Of a stretch of 64,000 nt of DNA, positions 34,323 to 43,989 are shown piece by piece. Every line of letters begins with the position of its first letter. Position 1 is the first letter of the stretch. The position numbers and the translations under genes were made by a program. Source of the DNA: Paenibacillus sinensis (GTDB lineage Bacteria > Bacillota > Bacilli > Paenibacillales > Paenibacillaceae); assembly GCF_019904155.1 (NCBI RefSeq), contig NZ_JAHCMB010000187.1:62001-126000 (forward strand), given 5' to 3'. Under the pieces are notes generated by a model, which was given only the letters and a program-made list of their open reading frames with translations, made no database searches and was not told where the DNA came from.

Positions 34323-34997
34323 TCAGTCCCGCAGAATGTAGCCGCCGCCCCGCACCGTATGAATCAATTTGTCTCCGAATCCCTCGTCCACCTTCATGCG
34401 GACATAGCGGATATAGACGTCCACCACATTGGTCTCCCCCTGATAGGAGTAGCCCCAGACCAGATTCAGCAGAGCCTCCCGGTTCATCAGCCGGTTCTTG
34501 TTCGACAGCAGACAGCGGAGCAACTCGAACTCCCGGGAAGACAAGTCGATAGGCTGCCCGTTCCGGCTAACCGAATGTGAGGTGACATTCAGCATCAGGT
34601 CTTTCGCCTGCAGCACCTCGGACTCTTCGCCGGGTAACAGTCTGCGCTTAAGTGCACGCATCCGCGCCAGAAGCTCTTCGATCGCGAACGGCTTCGGCAA
34701 ATAATCGTCAGCCCCGGTGTCCAGCCCCTTGACCCGGTCCCTGACCGTATCCCTGGCCGTCAGCATAATTATCGGAGTCTTCTTCACCTCCCGGACCCTC
34801 CGGCATATTTCCATGCCGCTAATACCCGGCAGATTCAAATCAAGCAGAATCAGATCAAAGCTTGCGCCAAGCGCTTTCTCAACGCCAATCCACCCATCCT
34901 CCGCCACTGTGACTTCGTAGCCTTCATAAGTCAGTTCCAATTCCAGCAGCCGAATCATGGCTGTCTCATCTTCGATTATCAGAACGCGTTCTTTCAA
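34323..34997 (-). CDS. OmpR family response regulator
   Basis: The 224-residue regulator has a receiver (EDE acidic cluster, phospho-acceptor in LILLDLNLPGISG, KPFAIEELLAR) plus a C-terminal winged helix with ELLRCLLSNKNRLMNREALL and VRGGGYILRD. It lies 21 bases after the DUF4097 gene and 9 bases before its kinase. Confidence 0.93.
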   Translation of the reverse strand: MKERVLIIEDETAMIRLLELELTYEGYEVTVAEDGWIGVEKALGASFDLILLDLNLPGISGMEICRRVREVKKTPIIMLTARDTVRDRVKGLDTGADDYLPKPFAIEELLARMRALKRRLLPGEESEVLQAKDLMLNVTSHSVSRNGQPIDLSSREFELLRCLLSNKNRLMNREALLNLVWGYSYQGETNVVDVYIRYVRMKVDEGFGDKLIHTVRGGGYILRD

Positions 34998-35018
34998 CCT
35001 TCCAATCCCCTTTGTGCA

Positions 35019-36062
35019 TCATTGTCTCTTCATCAGCGACAGATTGGACAGCACCTCGGCCTGTATATGATAAGTTCCCTTGCCTATCGTTCCGGAGACA
35101 CTCCCGTTCTTGACGTTCAGCGTATAATCCGTCTGAATTCCGCCGAGTGCAGATTTTCCTTCCACTATCACGTCCGCCCTCTTGGGCCAGGACAGCGACG
35201 CGCCCCCCACCTTGGAAGATATCTCCCAATTGCCGCCGACCTTGAAGCTTTCAATTTGAATATGGCCTGCGGACACAGCCGCCTTGATCGATGATGCGGC
35301 ATCCTTAACCAGCAAATTGCCGTTTGTCGTCTCCAAATCGAGAGGCCCTGAAATGCCGCTCGCTTGTATGTTTCCGTTGGTTACTACGGCCTGTACGCTC
35401 CTGCCGGCTTTATCCACCGAAATATTGCCATTGACCGAGTAAAGAGACAGATTACGGGCGATGTCCTTCGCTGAGATATTGCCGTTTGTGGCCGTCAATT
35501 CGATTGTACCTGCGCTCTCAATATTTGACAAAGAAAGATTGCCGTTTGTAACTTCAGCCTTTACACCGCTTGTTGAACCGGCAGGCAAATTGACCGACAA
35601 ATGAACGCTGACAGAGTAGGATTGCGGTTTGTTCTTCGATTTCTCATCGACTTTCACCCGCAGCACATCTCCCTTGGATATAGACAGCTGAACGGAGTCA
35701 GCGATGGCCTGGGCTTCTTGCTTGGACGCATCCTCCACTGTGACCGACGTAAGAACTTCCAGCTTTGCCGTACTACCCTGCTTGATGTCGATTGTCCCAT
35801 TTGTATTGGTTATGTCAATGCTCTTGGTCCGGACCGGCAGTTCAATCGACGTCTTCCCTTTGTCAAAATCATATCCCGAAGCTGTAACAACCATCTGTGA
35901 GCCTGAAGGCGTAGGCGTCATCGAATCTGTCATCCCGGACTCGAAATCCGCTTCGGACAACGGACGAGCAGCTGCCGTCCCTGCACTCCAGGCTCCTCCT
36001 GCAACCAGAGCAACCAGCAGCACGTATACCCTGAACCTTTTGGCCAAATCCTGTGAATTCAT
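35019..36062 (-). CDS. DUF4097 family beta-strand-repeat protein, secreted or membrane-anchored
   Basis: The roughly 347-residue protein has an N-terminal signal/anchor segment (RVYVLLVALVAGGAWSAGTAAA, cleavage near AARP). The rest is a right-handed beta-type repeat series (ITNTNGTIDI, AEVTNGNLSLSN, ELTATNGNISAKD, YSVNGNISVDKA, VVTNGNIQASG, ETTNGNLLVKD), with xNGN turns every 15-20 residues, typical of DUF4097. The ATG at 36062 is chosen because GGGGAGG lies 7 bases upstream. It heads an operon with a two-component system, so it may be a surface component or feedback partner. No enzymatic role is evident. Confidence 0.85.
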   Translation of the reverse strand: MNSQDLAKRFRVYVLLVALVAGGAWSAGTAAARPLSEADFESGMTDSMTPTPSGSQMVVTASGYDFDKGKTSIELPVRTKSIDITNTNGTIDIKQGSTAKLEVLTSVTVEDASKQEAQAIADSVQLSISKGDVLRVKVDEKSKNKPQSYSVSVHLSVNLPAGSTSGVKAEVTNGNLSLSNIESAGTIELTATNGNISAKDIARNLSLYSVNGNISVDKAGRSVQAVVTNGNIQASGISGPLDLETTNGNLLVKDAASSIKAAVSAGHIQIESFKVGGNWEISSKVGGASLSWPKRADVIVEGKSALGGIQTDYTLNVKNGSVSGTIGKGTYHIQAEVLSNLSLMKRQ

Positions 36063-36208
36063 ATCTTTTCCTCCCCGTTTCATTGTGTCCGCCTCTATCC
36101 TATATCCTGAAGCATGAGAACGGCTTTACAGCTTCATTAGAGTTTGATGAGAGTTCCCGCTCGTACGAATGTCCGGAGCCATTCTGCCCCAAGCGGTCTC
36201 TTCCACGC

Positions 36209-36250
36209 AAAAAAACTGCTCCCGTCCCCCGTGGGTCCGCTGAGCAGCCT
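36209..36250 (-). terminator. Intrinsic terminator after the OFA transporter gene
   Basis: CTGCTC (36216-36221) pairs with GAGCAG (36242-36247). On the reverse strand T7 follows (36215-36209); a T5 on the forward strand makes it potentially bidirectional. Confidence 0.75.
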
Positions 36251-36374
36251 TTTTGTTTAGCCGACATATTTGTCTTTATCTATTTGGTTTCATCTATGAA
36301 GTCAGCTTGCCAGTGCCGAAGCCTTTTAAGCTGATGCTTCCATGTATGGGAATGTGCGAACAGCCTGGAAGCTG

Positions 36375-37628
36375 TTATGCGCGGCGCGGACGGAGCGCCT
36401 GCTTGCCTGCTTCGGGCTCCCGGCGGGATGCCGTCGGCGATTTCAGGCTCAGGGCGATCAGACTGGAGAGCAGGCACAGCGCCCCGATGGTGACAAAGGT
36501 CGGCTGGAAGCCTCCGAGAAAGGCGGCGATGAACGAGCCGGACAGTGCACCGAAGCCGAAGCCCTGATAAATGATGCCGTAGTTCTTGTTATGGTTCTTC
36601 AGCCCGAAGAAGTCACTGACGATCGCCGGGAAGACAGTGATGTTACCGCCGAAGCAGAAGGCGATGGCAGCCACACAGGCGAAGAAGAGGCCGAAGTTCA
36701 GTTCCGCGTAGCTGAGGGTCAGTGCTGCGGCTGCCGTTACGGCGAGCGTGCAGCCGACCAGCTTCAAGCGGCTCATCTTGTCGGACAGCGCGCCCAGGAC
36801 CAGGCGTCCGGCTGTATTGAAGATGGCGATCATCGCCACGGCGTTCGCGGCGGTCTGCACGTCAAGTCCAGCCAGCTTCACGCCGATATCCTTCACGATG
36901 CCAATCAGGTACAACCCGCTCATGCAGGCGGTGAAGAAGATAACGAACAGCAGATATGCCTGCTTCGTGCGCAGCATTTCACGGACGGTGTAATCTCTGA
37001 TCTCCGCCTGTCCCTGGACGGCGGCGGCATTGTGTGCGCTTCCGCTCTCGGCCGGAGACACCGCAGCTTCCCGGATCAGCAGCGAGCCGACCACAACCAT
37101 AGCCATCACGATCAGTCCCCAGTAGAGGAAGGCGGCCGATACGCCCACCGAGCTGATCAGACTGCCGTTCACATATTTGAAGATCAGGCTGCCCGTTCCG
37201 TAAGCGCCGACCGAAACACCGGAGATGAGGCCCTTGCGGCGCGGGAACCATTTGATCAGGTTAGACAAAGAAGTAATATAGGCGGTTCCGTCGGCATAGC
37301 CGACAACAATGCCTGCAAGCAGGTAGAACATTGGAAGCGAGTTTGCCCGTGAACTCAGCATCAGCCCGAGTCCGAGCACGATGCCCGCTGCCGCAGTAAG
37401 CTTGCGGATGCCGATGCGATCCTGCAGCCGGCCGGCGAACAGCGTCGCGAAGGCCAGCGCGAAGCTGGTGATGGAGAAGGTAATTGCGACGGAGCTCAGC
37501 TCCCATCCGAATTTCGTAACAAGAGGCTGGTTGAACAGGCTCCAGGTATAAATCGTGCCAAGACCCATCTGCGTCAGTATGGTTCCGAGTACAATAAGAA
37601 AGCGATTGCTTTTTTGATCTGCCGACAT
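36375..37628 (-). CDS. MFS transporter, oxalate/formate antiporter (OFA) family, YhjX-like
   Basis: The 417-residue, 12-TM carrier contains GTIYTWSLFNQPLVTKFGW at TM1 and LVLGALSDKMSRLKLVG in the 8-9 loop, as in the OFA family. In E. coli the related YhjX is the target of the LytS/LytTR-type system YpdA/YpdB, which responds to pyruvate. Here the gene also lies directly downstream of a LytS/LytTR pair, with three direct repeats in its promoter. Pyruvate or a related monocarboxylate is therefore the best substrate guess, by analogy. Confidence 0.87.
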   Translation of the reverse strand: MSADQKSNRFLIVLGTILTQMGLGTIYTWSLFNQPLVTKFGWELSSVAITFSITSFALAFATLFAGRLQDRIGIRKLTAAAGIVLGLGLMLSSRANSLPMFYLLAGIVVGYADGTAYITSLSNLIKWFPRRKGLISGVSVGAYGTGSLIFKYVNGSLISSVGVSAAFLYWGLIVMAMVVVGSLLIREAAVSPAESGSAHNAAAVQGQAEIRDYTVREMLRTKQAYLLFVIFFTACMSGLYLIGIVKDIGVKLAGLDVQTAANAVAMIAIFNTAGRLVLGALSDKMSRLKLVGCTLAVTAAAALTLSYAELNFGLFFACVAAIAFCFGGNITVFPAIVSDFFGLKNHNKNYGIIYQGFGFGALSGSFIAAFLGGFQPTFVTIGALCLLSSLIALSLKSPTASRREPEAGKQALRPRRA

Positions 37629-37683
37629 GGCCGGTCCCTTCTTTCGCTATCATTTCATATCGCGAGCGCTCTATTGCTTCTTT

Positions 37684-37748
37684 ATTGTAGACCAGGAGCG
37701 GAATGAACGGCTCAAATGCGGAATGAAATGACAAAAAGACGGAATGAA
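37684..37748 (-). promoter_or_regulatory. Activator-type promoter with three direct repeats (LytTR binding sites)
   Basis: GGAATGAA occurs at 37700-37707, 37720-37727 and 37741-37748 (read TTCATTCC on the transcribed strand), 20 and 21 bases apart, so all on one DNA face. The -10 TACAAT (37689-37684) is good, but the -35 position is non-consensus (AGCCGT) and is touched by the proximal repeat. Direct repeats about two turns apart are typical for LytTR-domain activators. Confidence 0.75.
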
Positions 37749-37754
37749 GTGCCT

Positions 37755-38483
37755 CTACAGCCTCATGAGCTGCCTGAATTCCTTCACCTTGCTGCGGCTT
37801 ACCGGCACTTCAAAGTCCAGATCGCGCAGCCGGAGCAGGTACGTATTGTTGAACCACGGTATAATCTCCTTGATCTTCGAGAGGTTCACGATGAAGGAGC
37901 GGTGGCAGCGAAAGAAGCGGTCCTGCGGCAGCCTGCCGTGAAATTCGCTGATGCTGACACCCATCGAATATTCGTGGCTGCGCGTGAATACGCTGGTCGT
38001 CTTCTCCTGCGCCGAAGCGTAATAGATGTCGTCGGCGTCGACGACGATGATCTTCTCATTTTCCCACAGATTGACCTTGTTGCTGACCGGACTGCGCTCT
38101 TCCTTCACACCCGCATGCCGGGCCGAGGCCGCCGTCTCCAGCTTCGCCAGCATCCCTTTGATCCGCGTCTCATTGTACGGCTTCAGAATGTAATCAAACG
38201 CCTCGATTTCGAACGCTTCAACGGCATGCTCCTTGTACGCGGTGATGAACACGATATAGGGTTTCACCGAGAACTTGCTAATATTCTGGGCCAGCAGCAC
38301 GCCGTCCACAGACGGGATATTAATATCGAGAAACAGCACATCTACCTCGTTGGCCTGTACATATTTCAGCGCGTCCAGCCCATCCTCGAACTCGGCAACG
38401 ATCTCGATCCCGCTGTGTGCCCGGATCAGATAGGCCAGCTCCTGTCTCGCCAGTTCTTCGTCTTCGACAATGATGGCTCTCAT
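37755..38483 (-). CDS. LytTR family response regulator (YpdB/BtsR-like)
   Basis: The 242-residue regulator has a receiver with EDE pocket, phospho-acceptor in VLFLDINIPSVDG (about residue 54) and YILKPYNETR. The LytTR DNA-binding domain (about 135-240) includes FFRCHRSFIVNLSKIKEI. It starts one base after the kinase stop. It is followed by the OFA transporter gene, whose promoter carries three direct repeats that should be its binding sites. Confidence 0.93.
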   Translation of the reverse strand: MRAIIVEDEELARQELAYLIRAHSGIEIVAEFEDGLDALKYVQANEVDVLFLDINIPSVDGVLLAQNISKFSVKPYIVFITAYKEHAVEAFEIEAFDYILKPYNETRIKGMLAKLETAASARHAGVKEERSPVSNKVNLWENEKIIVVDADDIYYASAQEKTTSVFTRSHEYSMGVSISEFHGRLPQDRFFRCHRSFIVNLSKIKEIIPWFNNTYLLRLRDLDFEVPVSRSKVKEFRQLMRL

Positions 38484-38484
38484 G

Positions 38485-40149
38485 TCATCGATGCTCCTTT
38501 TTCACCGTAAAGGTAATGATGGTGCCCTTGTCCGCTCTCGTGATGCGCAGTCCCTCGCCGTAAATCAGCTTCACCCGCTGATGCACATTGAACAGCCCGA
38601 TCTTGTTCTCCGGCATATCGCCGGCATATACCTTCTGGATGGTCTCTTCGCTGATGCCAACGCCGGTGTCGGCAATGCCGATCTCCACGCTCTCCCCCCG
38701 GTCCTTGACGGAAATTGTGACCGTACCCGCTCCCCGGTCTTTGAGAATCCCGTGCACAATGGCGTTCTCGACCAGCGGCTGGATGATCAGGCTTGGAATC
38801 CGCACCTCCGCCTCATCATCAATGTCGTATAGAACGTTCAGGCGCTTGCCGAAGCGGGCTTTTTCAATCTCGACATAATAGCGGACCTGCTGAAGCTCCT
38901 TGCGGATATCAATAAAGTCATCTGTCAGCTCCAGATTGTAGCGCATATAGCCCGACAAATTCACGATCAGCTCCCTCGCCTTGTCCGGGTCGATCCGGAT
39001 CGAGGAGGCGATTGCATTCAGGGCATTGAACAGAAAATGCGGATTGATCCGCGTCTGCAGCGCCTTCAGCTCCGCCTTGTTCGCCATCTCCTTGATATCC
39101 TCAACCCGCGAGACCTCCATCAGCGTGGAAATAATCTGCGAGAGGCCGATGGCCATCGCCTGCAGGGAATAGGTGATTTTGTGGGCCTTGGTGTAATAAA
39201 TTTTGAGCGCCCCCGTAACCTCGCCCTTCTCCTTCAGCGGAATAATAATGAGGGACCGGATATGCTGATGATTGTAGTCCGTGTCATTGTTGCGGATCGT
39301 GATCTCCCCGCTCGACAGCGTCTGTTTCGTCTCGTCGCTAATAATTTCGTTCTTCTCCGCATAATATTCCTCCCCGACGCCGACATAGGCGCGAATCCAT
39401 CTCGTGTCGGTGATCGCAACCGCATCGGCTCCGATATCCTCCTTAATGATTGTGCAGATCCGGCGCAGGGACTCGGGATTGATGCTGCGAAAATAGGGAA
39501 GGGTCTTGTTGGCGATATCCAGCGCAAGCTTGGACTGCCGGGCGGCGATCCGTTCCTTCTCGCCCTCAACGCTCTGCACGAGCATGACGATCAGCCCGAC
39601 GCTGACCTGGCTAACGATCATCGGGAAAGCGATCTTGGAGACGATCTCGATGCCCAGCGACATCGGATGCGCCATTGCGATAATCAGCAGCATCGTGAGC
39701 GCCTCACAGCTCATCCCGGCCAGAATCCCCACCTTCCAGCGGTGCCCGGCCGGAACGCGGCGGTGAATGATCCCGGAGACAATCCCCGCGGTAACGCTCG
39801 TAATGAGACAGGGAACCGAGGTTACGCCGCCAATGTCGATCAGGAACCGGTGAACGCCGGAGATCAGTCCGGTGATCATGCCCACCCATGGACCGAACAG
39901 GATGCCCCCCGCCATGATCGCCACAATCCGGACATTCACCAGCGAGCCCTCCACCTTGATCCCGCTGTACGTGCTGAAGATCGCGAACAGGCTGAAGATG
40001 ACAGTACCGATGAACAGCTCGGGCGGCGCGTAGGCCCCCTTCTGAAAAATCTCCTTGAACCGCGGAATCCGGGTCAGCACGAACAGGGTCATCAGGAGCA
40101 GCGCCGCCCGTTCGAGCAGCTGCAGCAGGATCGTAATTGCGTAAGACAT
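38485..40149 (-). CDS. LytS family sensor histidine kinase (YpdA/BtsS-like)
   Basis: The 554-residue kinase has an N-terminal 5TM-5TMR_LYT membrane sensor (about 1-200, with [15 protein letters not shown] and GVHRF motifs), a GAF-like cytoplasmic domain (about 215-345), the His_kinase domain with phospho-acceptor in [15 protein letters not shown], and a HATPase with [11 protein letters not shown] and DTGVGIS. In E. coli the homologous BtsS and YpdA respond to extracellular pyruvate; the same ligand here is inference. Operon order is kinase, regulator, then transporter. Confidence 0.92.
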   Translation of the reverse strand: MSYAITILLQLLERAALLLMTLFVLTRIPRFKEIFQKGAYAPPELFIGTVIFSLFAIFSTYSGIKVEGSLVNVRIVAIMAGGILFGPWVGMITGLISGVHRFLIDIGGVTSVPCLITSVTAGIVSGIIHRRVPAGHRWKVGILAGMSCEALTMLLIIAMAHPMSLGIEIVSKIAFPMIVSQVSVGLIVMLVQSVEGEKERIAARQSKLALDIANKTLPYFRSINPESLRRICTIIKEDIGADAVAITDTRWIRAYVGVGEEYYAEKNEIISDETKQTLSSGEITIRNNDTDYNHQHIRSLIIIPLKEKGEVTGALKIYYTKAHKITYSLQAMAIGLSQIISTLMEVSRVEDIKEMANKAELKALQTRINPHFLFNALNAIASSIRIDPDKARELIVNLSGYMRYNLELTDDFIDIRKELQQVRYYVEIEKARFGKRLNVLYDIDDEAEVRIPSLIIQPLVENAIVHGILKDRGAGTVTISVKDRGESVEIGIADTGVGISEETIQKVYAGDMPENKIGLFNVHQRVKLIYGEGLRITRADKGTIITFTVKKEHR

Positions 40150-40241
40150 CGTTACAAGCCCCCATATCCATAGATACCGGTCATTATAGGCTTAGGACCC
40201 CAGTTTGTCCAACTATCATCCGCCGCCGTCTCCATGAAAAA

Positions 40242-40269
40242 ACGCCCCGGCCGGTTAGGGCCAGGGCGT
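40242..40269 (-). terminator. Intrinsic terminator after the MCP-like gene
   Basis: ACGCCC (40242-40247), an inner GGCC pair and GGGCGT (40264-40269) form the stem. The reverse strand continues into T6. Confidence 0.8.
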
Positions 40270-40350
40270 CTGACTACAGATGCAGATTAAAGGTGCGATT
40301 CGAGATCGATGCCTTGTAGAAGTAAGCCCGTGGCCGGGTGCCGGTATATC

Positions 40351-41877
40351 TCACACCGCAAGATCGACGCCGACAACCCCGACCTTGTTCCCGCTCTCGT
40401 CGGTAATCGACCGCGAGAGTGTAATGCAGGGGCGCTTTGTAATGGCCGAGATATAAGGCTCGGATACATAATTCCCCTCATTCATCGCCCCGATCCACCA
40501 ATCCCGCTGCTTCGCGTTAAGCAGACCGGCCTCCGGCTGGGAGAAGATGAACGTGCCGTCCGTCCGGTTGGACCAGATCGCCTGAACGCCGTCCGAATCC
40601 GTCAGGAAGCCTGACAGCACCTTCTTGTGCGTGCCCGTATCGGGAATGCGAAGCTCCTCTCTGGCGACCAGACGCAGCAGCAGCTTCTTCGCATCCTCCA
40701 GCTTCTCCGCGTAATGGCTGTCCTGAATCTTGTGGCTGCCGGCGATCTCCGCGACGGACTCGCGCAGCGCCTGGGACTCGGCCAGCATCTGGGCGCTGAC
40801 GCCGTTCAGCTCGCCAATCTGGCTCCGCTGCCGGTCCACCTGCTCCAGCGTAACGTCGACGCTGGCAATCGTCTCGTTGAGCAGGCCGACCGCCCCGGTC
40901 AGCTCGTCCAGCGCCCCGGCGATGAGCTCGCTCTGGCGAACGGTCGCCTTCACGGTCTCCTCCACCGCATCATCCACGATTCGGACCGTTCCCGACATCC
41001 CGGCGAGACGCATTTTAACGGAGCCGACTTCGCTCACTCCGCGATCGACGGAGGTGCGTTCTCTGTCTACCGACTCCAGCACCTGCCGCACGCCATGATT
41101 GATATCGACCAGCAGCGCGGAAGAACGGTCCACCGACGAGCGGCTTTGATCCGCCAGCTTGCGGATACGGCCGGCGACGACCGCGAACCCTCTTCCCTGC
41201 TCACCCGCGCGCGCCGCTTCAATGGACGCGTTGAGCGCGAGCAGCGACGTCTCTTCCACGACGCCGACGATGACTTCATTAATGCTCTCGACAGTCGCGA
41301 TATGCTTGCTGAGCGCGGTGAACTTCTCGAACATATCGCTGCTCTGCTCTTCAAGCTCTTTCATGACCTCATCCGTATTCTTCAAAGAGTCGACCATTTC
41401 GGCGACCTCCCGGCTGGCTGCCTGCATGCTCCGCCCGAGCTTGTCGGTAAGCTGCTGAATGCTCTCAGCGGCTCCGGCGACTCCGTTCATCGTGGAGGCT
41501 GCTCCCTCCATGTTAGCTTTGGCTTCATAGCTCCGGCTCTTCAAGGCCATTTCCAGTTCATGCGAGATATCCGCGGTCCGCTGGAGTTCACCGCTATGCC
41601 GGCTGATCTCCGCCAGCGCGCCATGCATCCGGTCGGAGGTCACCAGCATTTCGCTGCCGAGTGTCCGCACCTGATCCTCTGCCTGGACCAGAACCGAATC
41701 CAGCCGCCCGCGGGACCGGTACACGGCATATGAGAGAAACAGCGAAGACATAAAGACCAGCACCAGCACCAGCTTATGTACCCAGAACATCTCGATAAAC
41801 AATAGTACGTACAGTACGGCAAGCAGTAAAAAGACGGCATTCCAGGCGAAAACGAGACGCTTATGTTGCAAGAGCAT
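40351..41877 (-). CDS. Methyl-accepting-chemotaxis-type protein with C-terminal Cache-like sensor
   Basis: The 508-residue protein starts with two hydrophobic helices (about 8-28 and 32-50) and no extracellular domain. A long coiled-coil signalling domain follows, with the MCP hairpin tip [29 protein letters not shown] at about 205-235. The C-terminal roughly 120 residues look like a PDC/Cache sensor ([48 protein letters not shown]). Sensor and output are thus in inverted order, and the sensor would be cytoplasmic. It is monocistronic. Confidence 0.85.
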   Translation of the reverse strand: MLLQHKRLVFAWNAVFLLLAVLYVLLFIEMFWVHKLVLVLVFMSSLFLSYAVYRSRGRLDSVLVQAEDQVRTLGSEMLVTSDRMHGALAEISRHSGELQRTADISHELEMALKSRSYEAKANMEGAASTMNGVAGAAESIQQLTDKLGRSMQAASREVAEMVDSLKNTDEVMKELEEQSSDMFEKFTALSKHIATVESINEVIVGVVEETSLLALNASIEAARAGEQGRGFAVVAGRIRKLADQSRSSVDRSSALLVDINHGVRQVLESVDRERTSVDRGVSEVGSVKMRLAGMSGTVRIVDDAVEETVKATVRQSELIAGALDELTGAVGLLNETIASVDVTLEQVDRQRSQIGELNGVSAQMLAESQALRESVAEIAGSHKIQDSHYAEKLEDAKKLLLRLVAREELRIPDTGTHKKVLSGFLTDSDGVQAIWSNRTDGTFIFSQPEAGLLNAKQRDWWIGAMNEGNYVSEPYISAITKRPCITLSRSITDESGNKVGVVGVDLAV

Positions 41878-42032
41878 TCCGACCCACTTCCTTCATGTTA
41901 TGTATCATGACATTATAGCAGGTAAAATTCGCCATGGATATGCATTCCTCAGCAATATTCCGCTTTTTTCGCCCGAATTCCGCACTTTTTTCGAAGAGTT
42001 AACAAACAAAAGTCTTTACAAATCATCGCGAT

Positions 42033-43649
42033 TTACAAGTCCAGCTGGACCCAACCTGTTTGTTCATTAGGCAGTTGAATCTCCACCCATCCCTGCCACT
42101 GCCGAACAGCAGTGACATCTTGCGGCACTTCGCTGATTTCCAGGATCACCTTGCCGCCCGGTTCATCGTACAGCGCCACAGGCTCCGACAAGGTCAGGTT
42201 CTGATTCACGGGTATCAGCTCTCTAACCGATTGATTCGTCAAATTGATCCATTTGGTCTCCTTCTGCACTTCGACCAGATACCAGGATTTCCAGCGCTTA
42301 ATCGCATGCGTCTCCTGCGGCGGAAGCAGCGCTTCGGCAGTTTGATCGAGCGGCGAGGCGTAGAGCGGAACTTTGTCTTTCAAATCCAAATACACATCAA
42401 CCGTCTCCGCCGGGCCGATCTGAGGATGCGCTTCATAAATCCACTTCGGTCCCGCATACGTTTGGATCAGGAACCAGTTCCCCGATCGGCGTATGGACTG
42501 CAGCGTCTGCGGCGAGATCTGGATGGATGCCGGGGACAGGAAGTTGCTTTGATTATAAGCCTTCTTGGTTTCCGTCGTGATGAAAGAGGCCGCGTAGTCC
42601 TGGACCACCCGTTTACTTTGATTTTTCTGATACCACAGCTTATATCCTTCATCCGCGAGCCAAAGGCCAATCGTCTTGTTCTTCTTCCATTCGGAAGAGA
42701 AAGCGGAGATCGGCAGATTGGTTTCTCCCGTTTTCGTTCCAAGCTCCGGCGTGAAGGCCGGCCGGCCGTACGTTAGAATGAACCAATCCGTATATCCACC
42801 ACCCGATGGATTGGTCGAAGGGGCCACAAGGGAATATCCTGTTACGGATGAAAAAGTGCGTGCCAGACGTTGATCGCGTGACAGATTGGCTTTCTGGGTA
42901 TGAAAATTCCAATATAAAATGCTGCCTGCGGTATGATAGGAAACCGCGATTTCAGGATCGATCCGTTTCGTAAAAGCAACCAGAGCCACCGTTTCTTCGG
43001 CCTGTTCGGGAGCGGTCCCTTTGTAATTCATAAAGTTCGGATATGAAACCGCATTTTTAATATGCGCCCAATCCGCATCATATTGGCGATTCAGATCGAC
43101 ACCTTTTGCATTCGCCTTCCAGCGATCGAAGTTGGCGCTGCCGCCGTTCATCTGGATGAGCCTTGTCCGCACCGATTGCGGGAAAGCGGAAGCCCCGAAC
43201 TGCTGCAGGGTCACTCCATCAGGATTAACCATGGGAACAAACCAAATGGTCGTTTCATTCAGGCTTTGCCTGGCCGAATAATTACCGATTTGTCCGTCGC
43301 GGACATAAGCCTGGGCATACTGCTCCAGCATGTACAGATTCAGCGTTGTCGTCAGCCATTCCCTGGCATGATGGGAGCCGTTGATAAAAATCGCCGCCTC
43401 GCCATTCCCCAGCGCAACCGCCCAGATGTCGCGGCCATAGGCGGTCTTGCCAATGCTCTCATAGCGGATCAGATCGGGATAAGCGGCGGCCAGGGCCTGA
43501 ATATCTTTCGTCATTTGGGCGTACGTATAGACTTGTTTGGGATTAACGATCGGGGTTGAATCGGCATAAACCATAGATGGCATTAAGGAAACAAACCCTA
43601 AAAGAAAAGAAAGCAGAAACATAGGAATGCGCAGTCGTTGGGAAAACAA
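42033..43649 (-). CDS. Secreted M14 zinc carboxypeptidase with C-terminal SH3-like repeats
   Basis: The 538-residue secreted enzyme has a signal peptide (cleavage near VYADS). The peptidase M14 domain (about 35-330) has zinc ligands HxxE in GSHHAREW and the third His in VSYHTAGS, and catalytic Glu in FTPELGT. The C-terminal about 160 residues contain three repeated SH3b-like blocks (SGNWFLIQTYAGPKWIYEA, KSWYLVEVQKETKWINL, QGWVEIQLPNEQTGWVQL), likely cell-wall binding. Likely substrates are peptidoglycan stem peptides or exogenous peptides. It uses a TTG start behind GAGGTG. Confidence 0.9.
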   Translation of the reverse strand: MFSQRLRIPMFLLSFLLGFVSLMPSMVYADSTPIVNPKQVYTYAQMTKDIQALAAAYPDLIRYESIGKTAYGRDIWAVALGNGEAAIFINGSHHAREWLTTTLNLYMLEQYAQAYVRDGQIGNYSARQSLNETTIWFVPMVNPDGVTLQQFGASAFPQSVRTRLIQMNGGSANFDRWKANAKGVDLNRQYDADWAHIKNAVSYPNFMNYKGTAPEQAEETVALVAFTKRIDPEIAVSYHTAGSILYWNFHTQKANLSRDQRLARTFSSVTGYSLVAPSTNPSGGGYTDWFILTYGRPAFTPELGTKTGETNLPISAFSSEWKKNKTIGLWLADEGYKLWYQKNQSKRVVQDYAASFITTETKKAYNQSNFLSPASIQISPQTLQSIRRSGNWFLIQTYAGPKWIYEAHPQIGPAETVDVYLDLKDKVPLYASPLDQTAEALLPPQETHAIKRWKSWYLVEVQKETKWINLTNQSVRELIPVNQNLTLSEPVALYDEPGGKVILEISEVPQDVTAVRQWQGWVEIQLPNEQTGWVQLDL

Positions 43650-43883
43650 AAACCAATCACCTCATCATTGCATTTTTTCTTACTTCGATTAAAAAAGCTG
43701 GGCGACGCGGCCCCGTGTATGTATTAATGACCTCAAGCGGCGCACATAGCGGACTACCCTCCCTTTGATAATTTTCCGGTTAGCTATTTGAACAGTTCTA
43801 CAGGCAGGACTAAAGTCCCTTCTTGAGGGCGCGAAAATTGTTGAAATTTACGAACCTGACACGCTTGCGAGGACTCAGTTGAG

Positions 43884-43924
43884 AAAAAAAGCCGACAGTT
43901 CATCCTGGATGATGAACTGTCGGC
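43884..43924 (-). terminator. Intrinsic terminator of the FAD oxidoreductase gene
   Basis: GCCGACAGTTCATC (43891-43904) pairs perfectly with GATGAACTGTCGGC (43911-43924). On the reverse strand T7 follows. The 43650-43883 stretch holds nothing else I recognise. Confidence 0.9.
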
Positions 43925-43989
43925 ACATATACTGAATTCTTGACACCAAGAGAAGGAGCTTCTGTGTCGGTTTCGGGATCGGACCGCTC

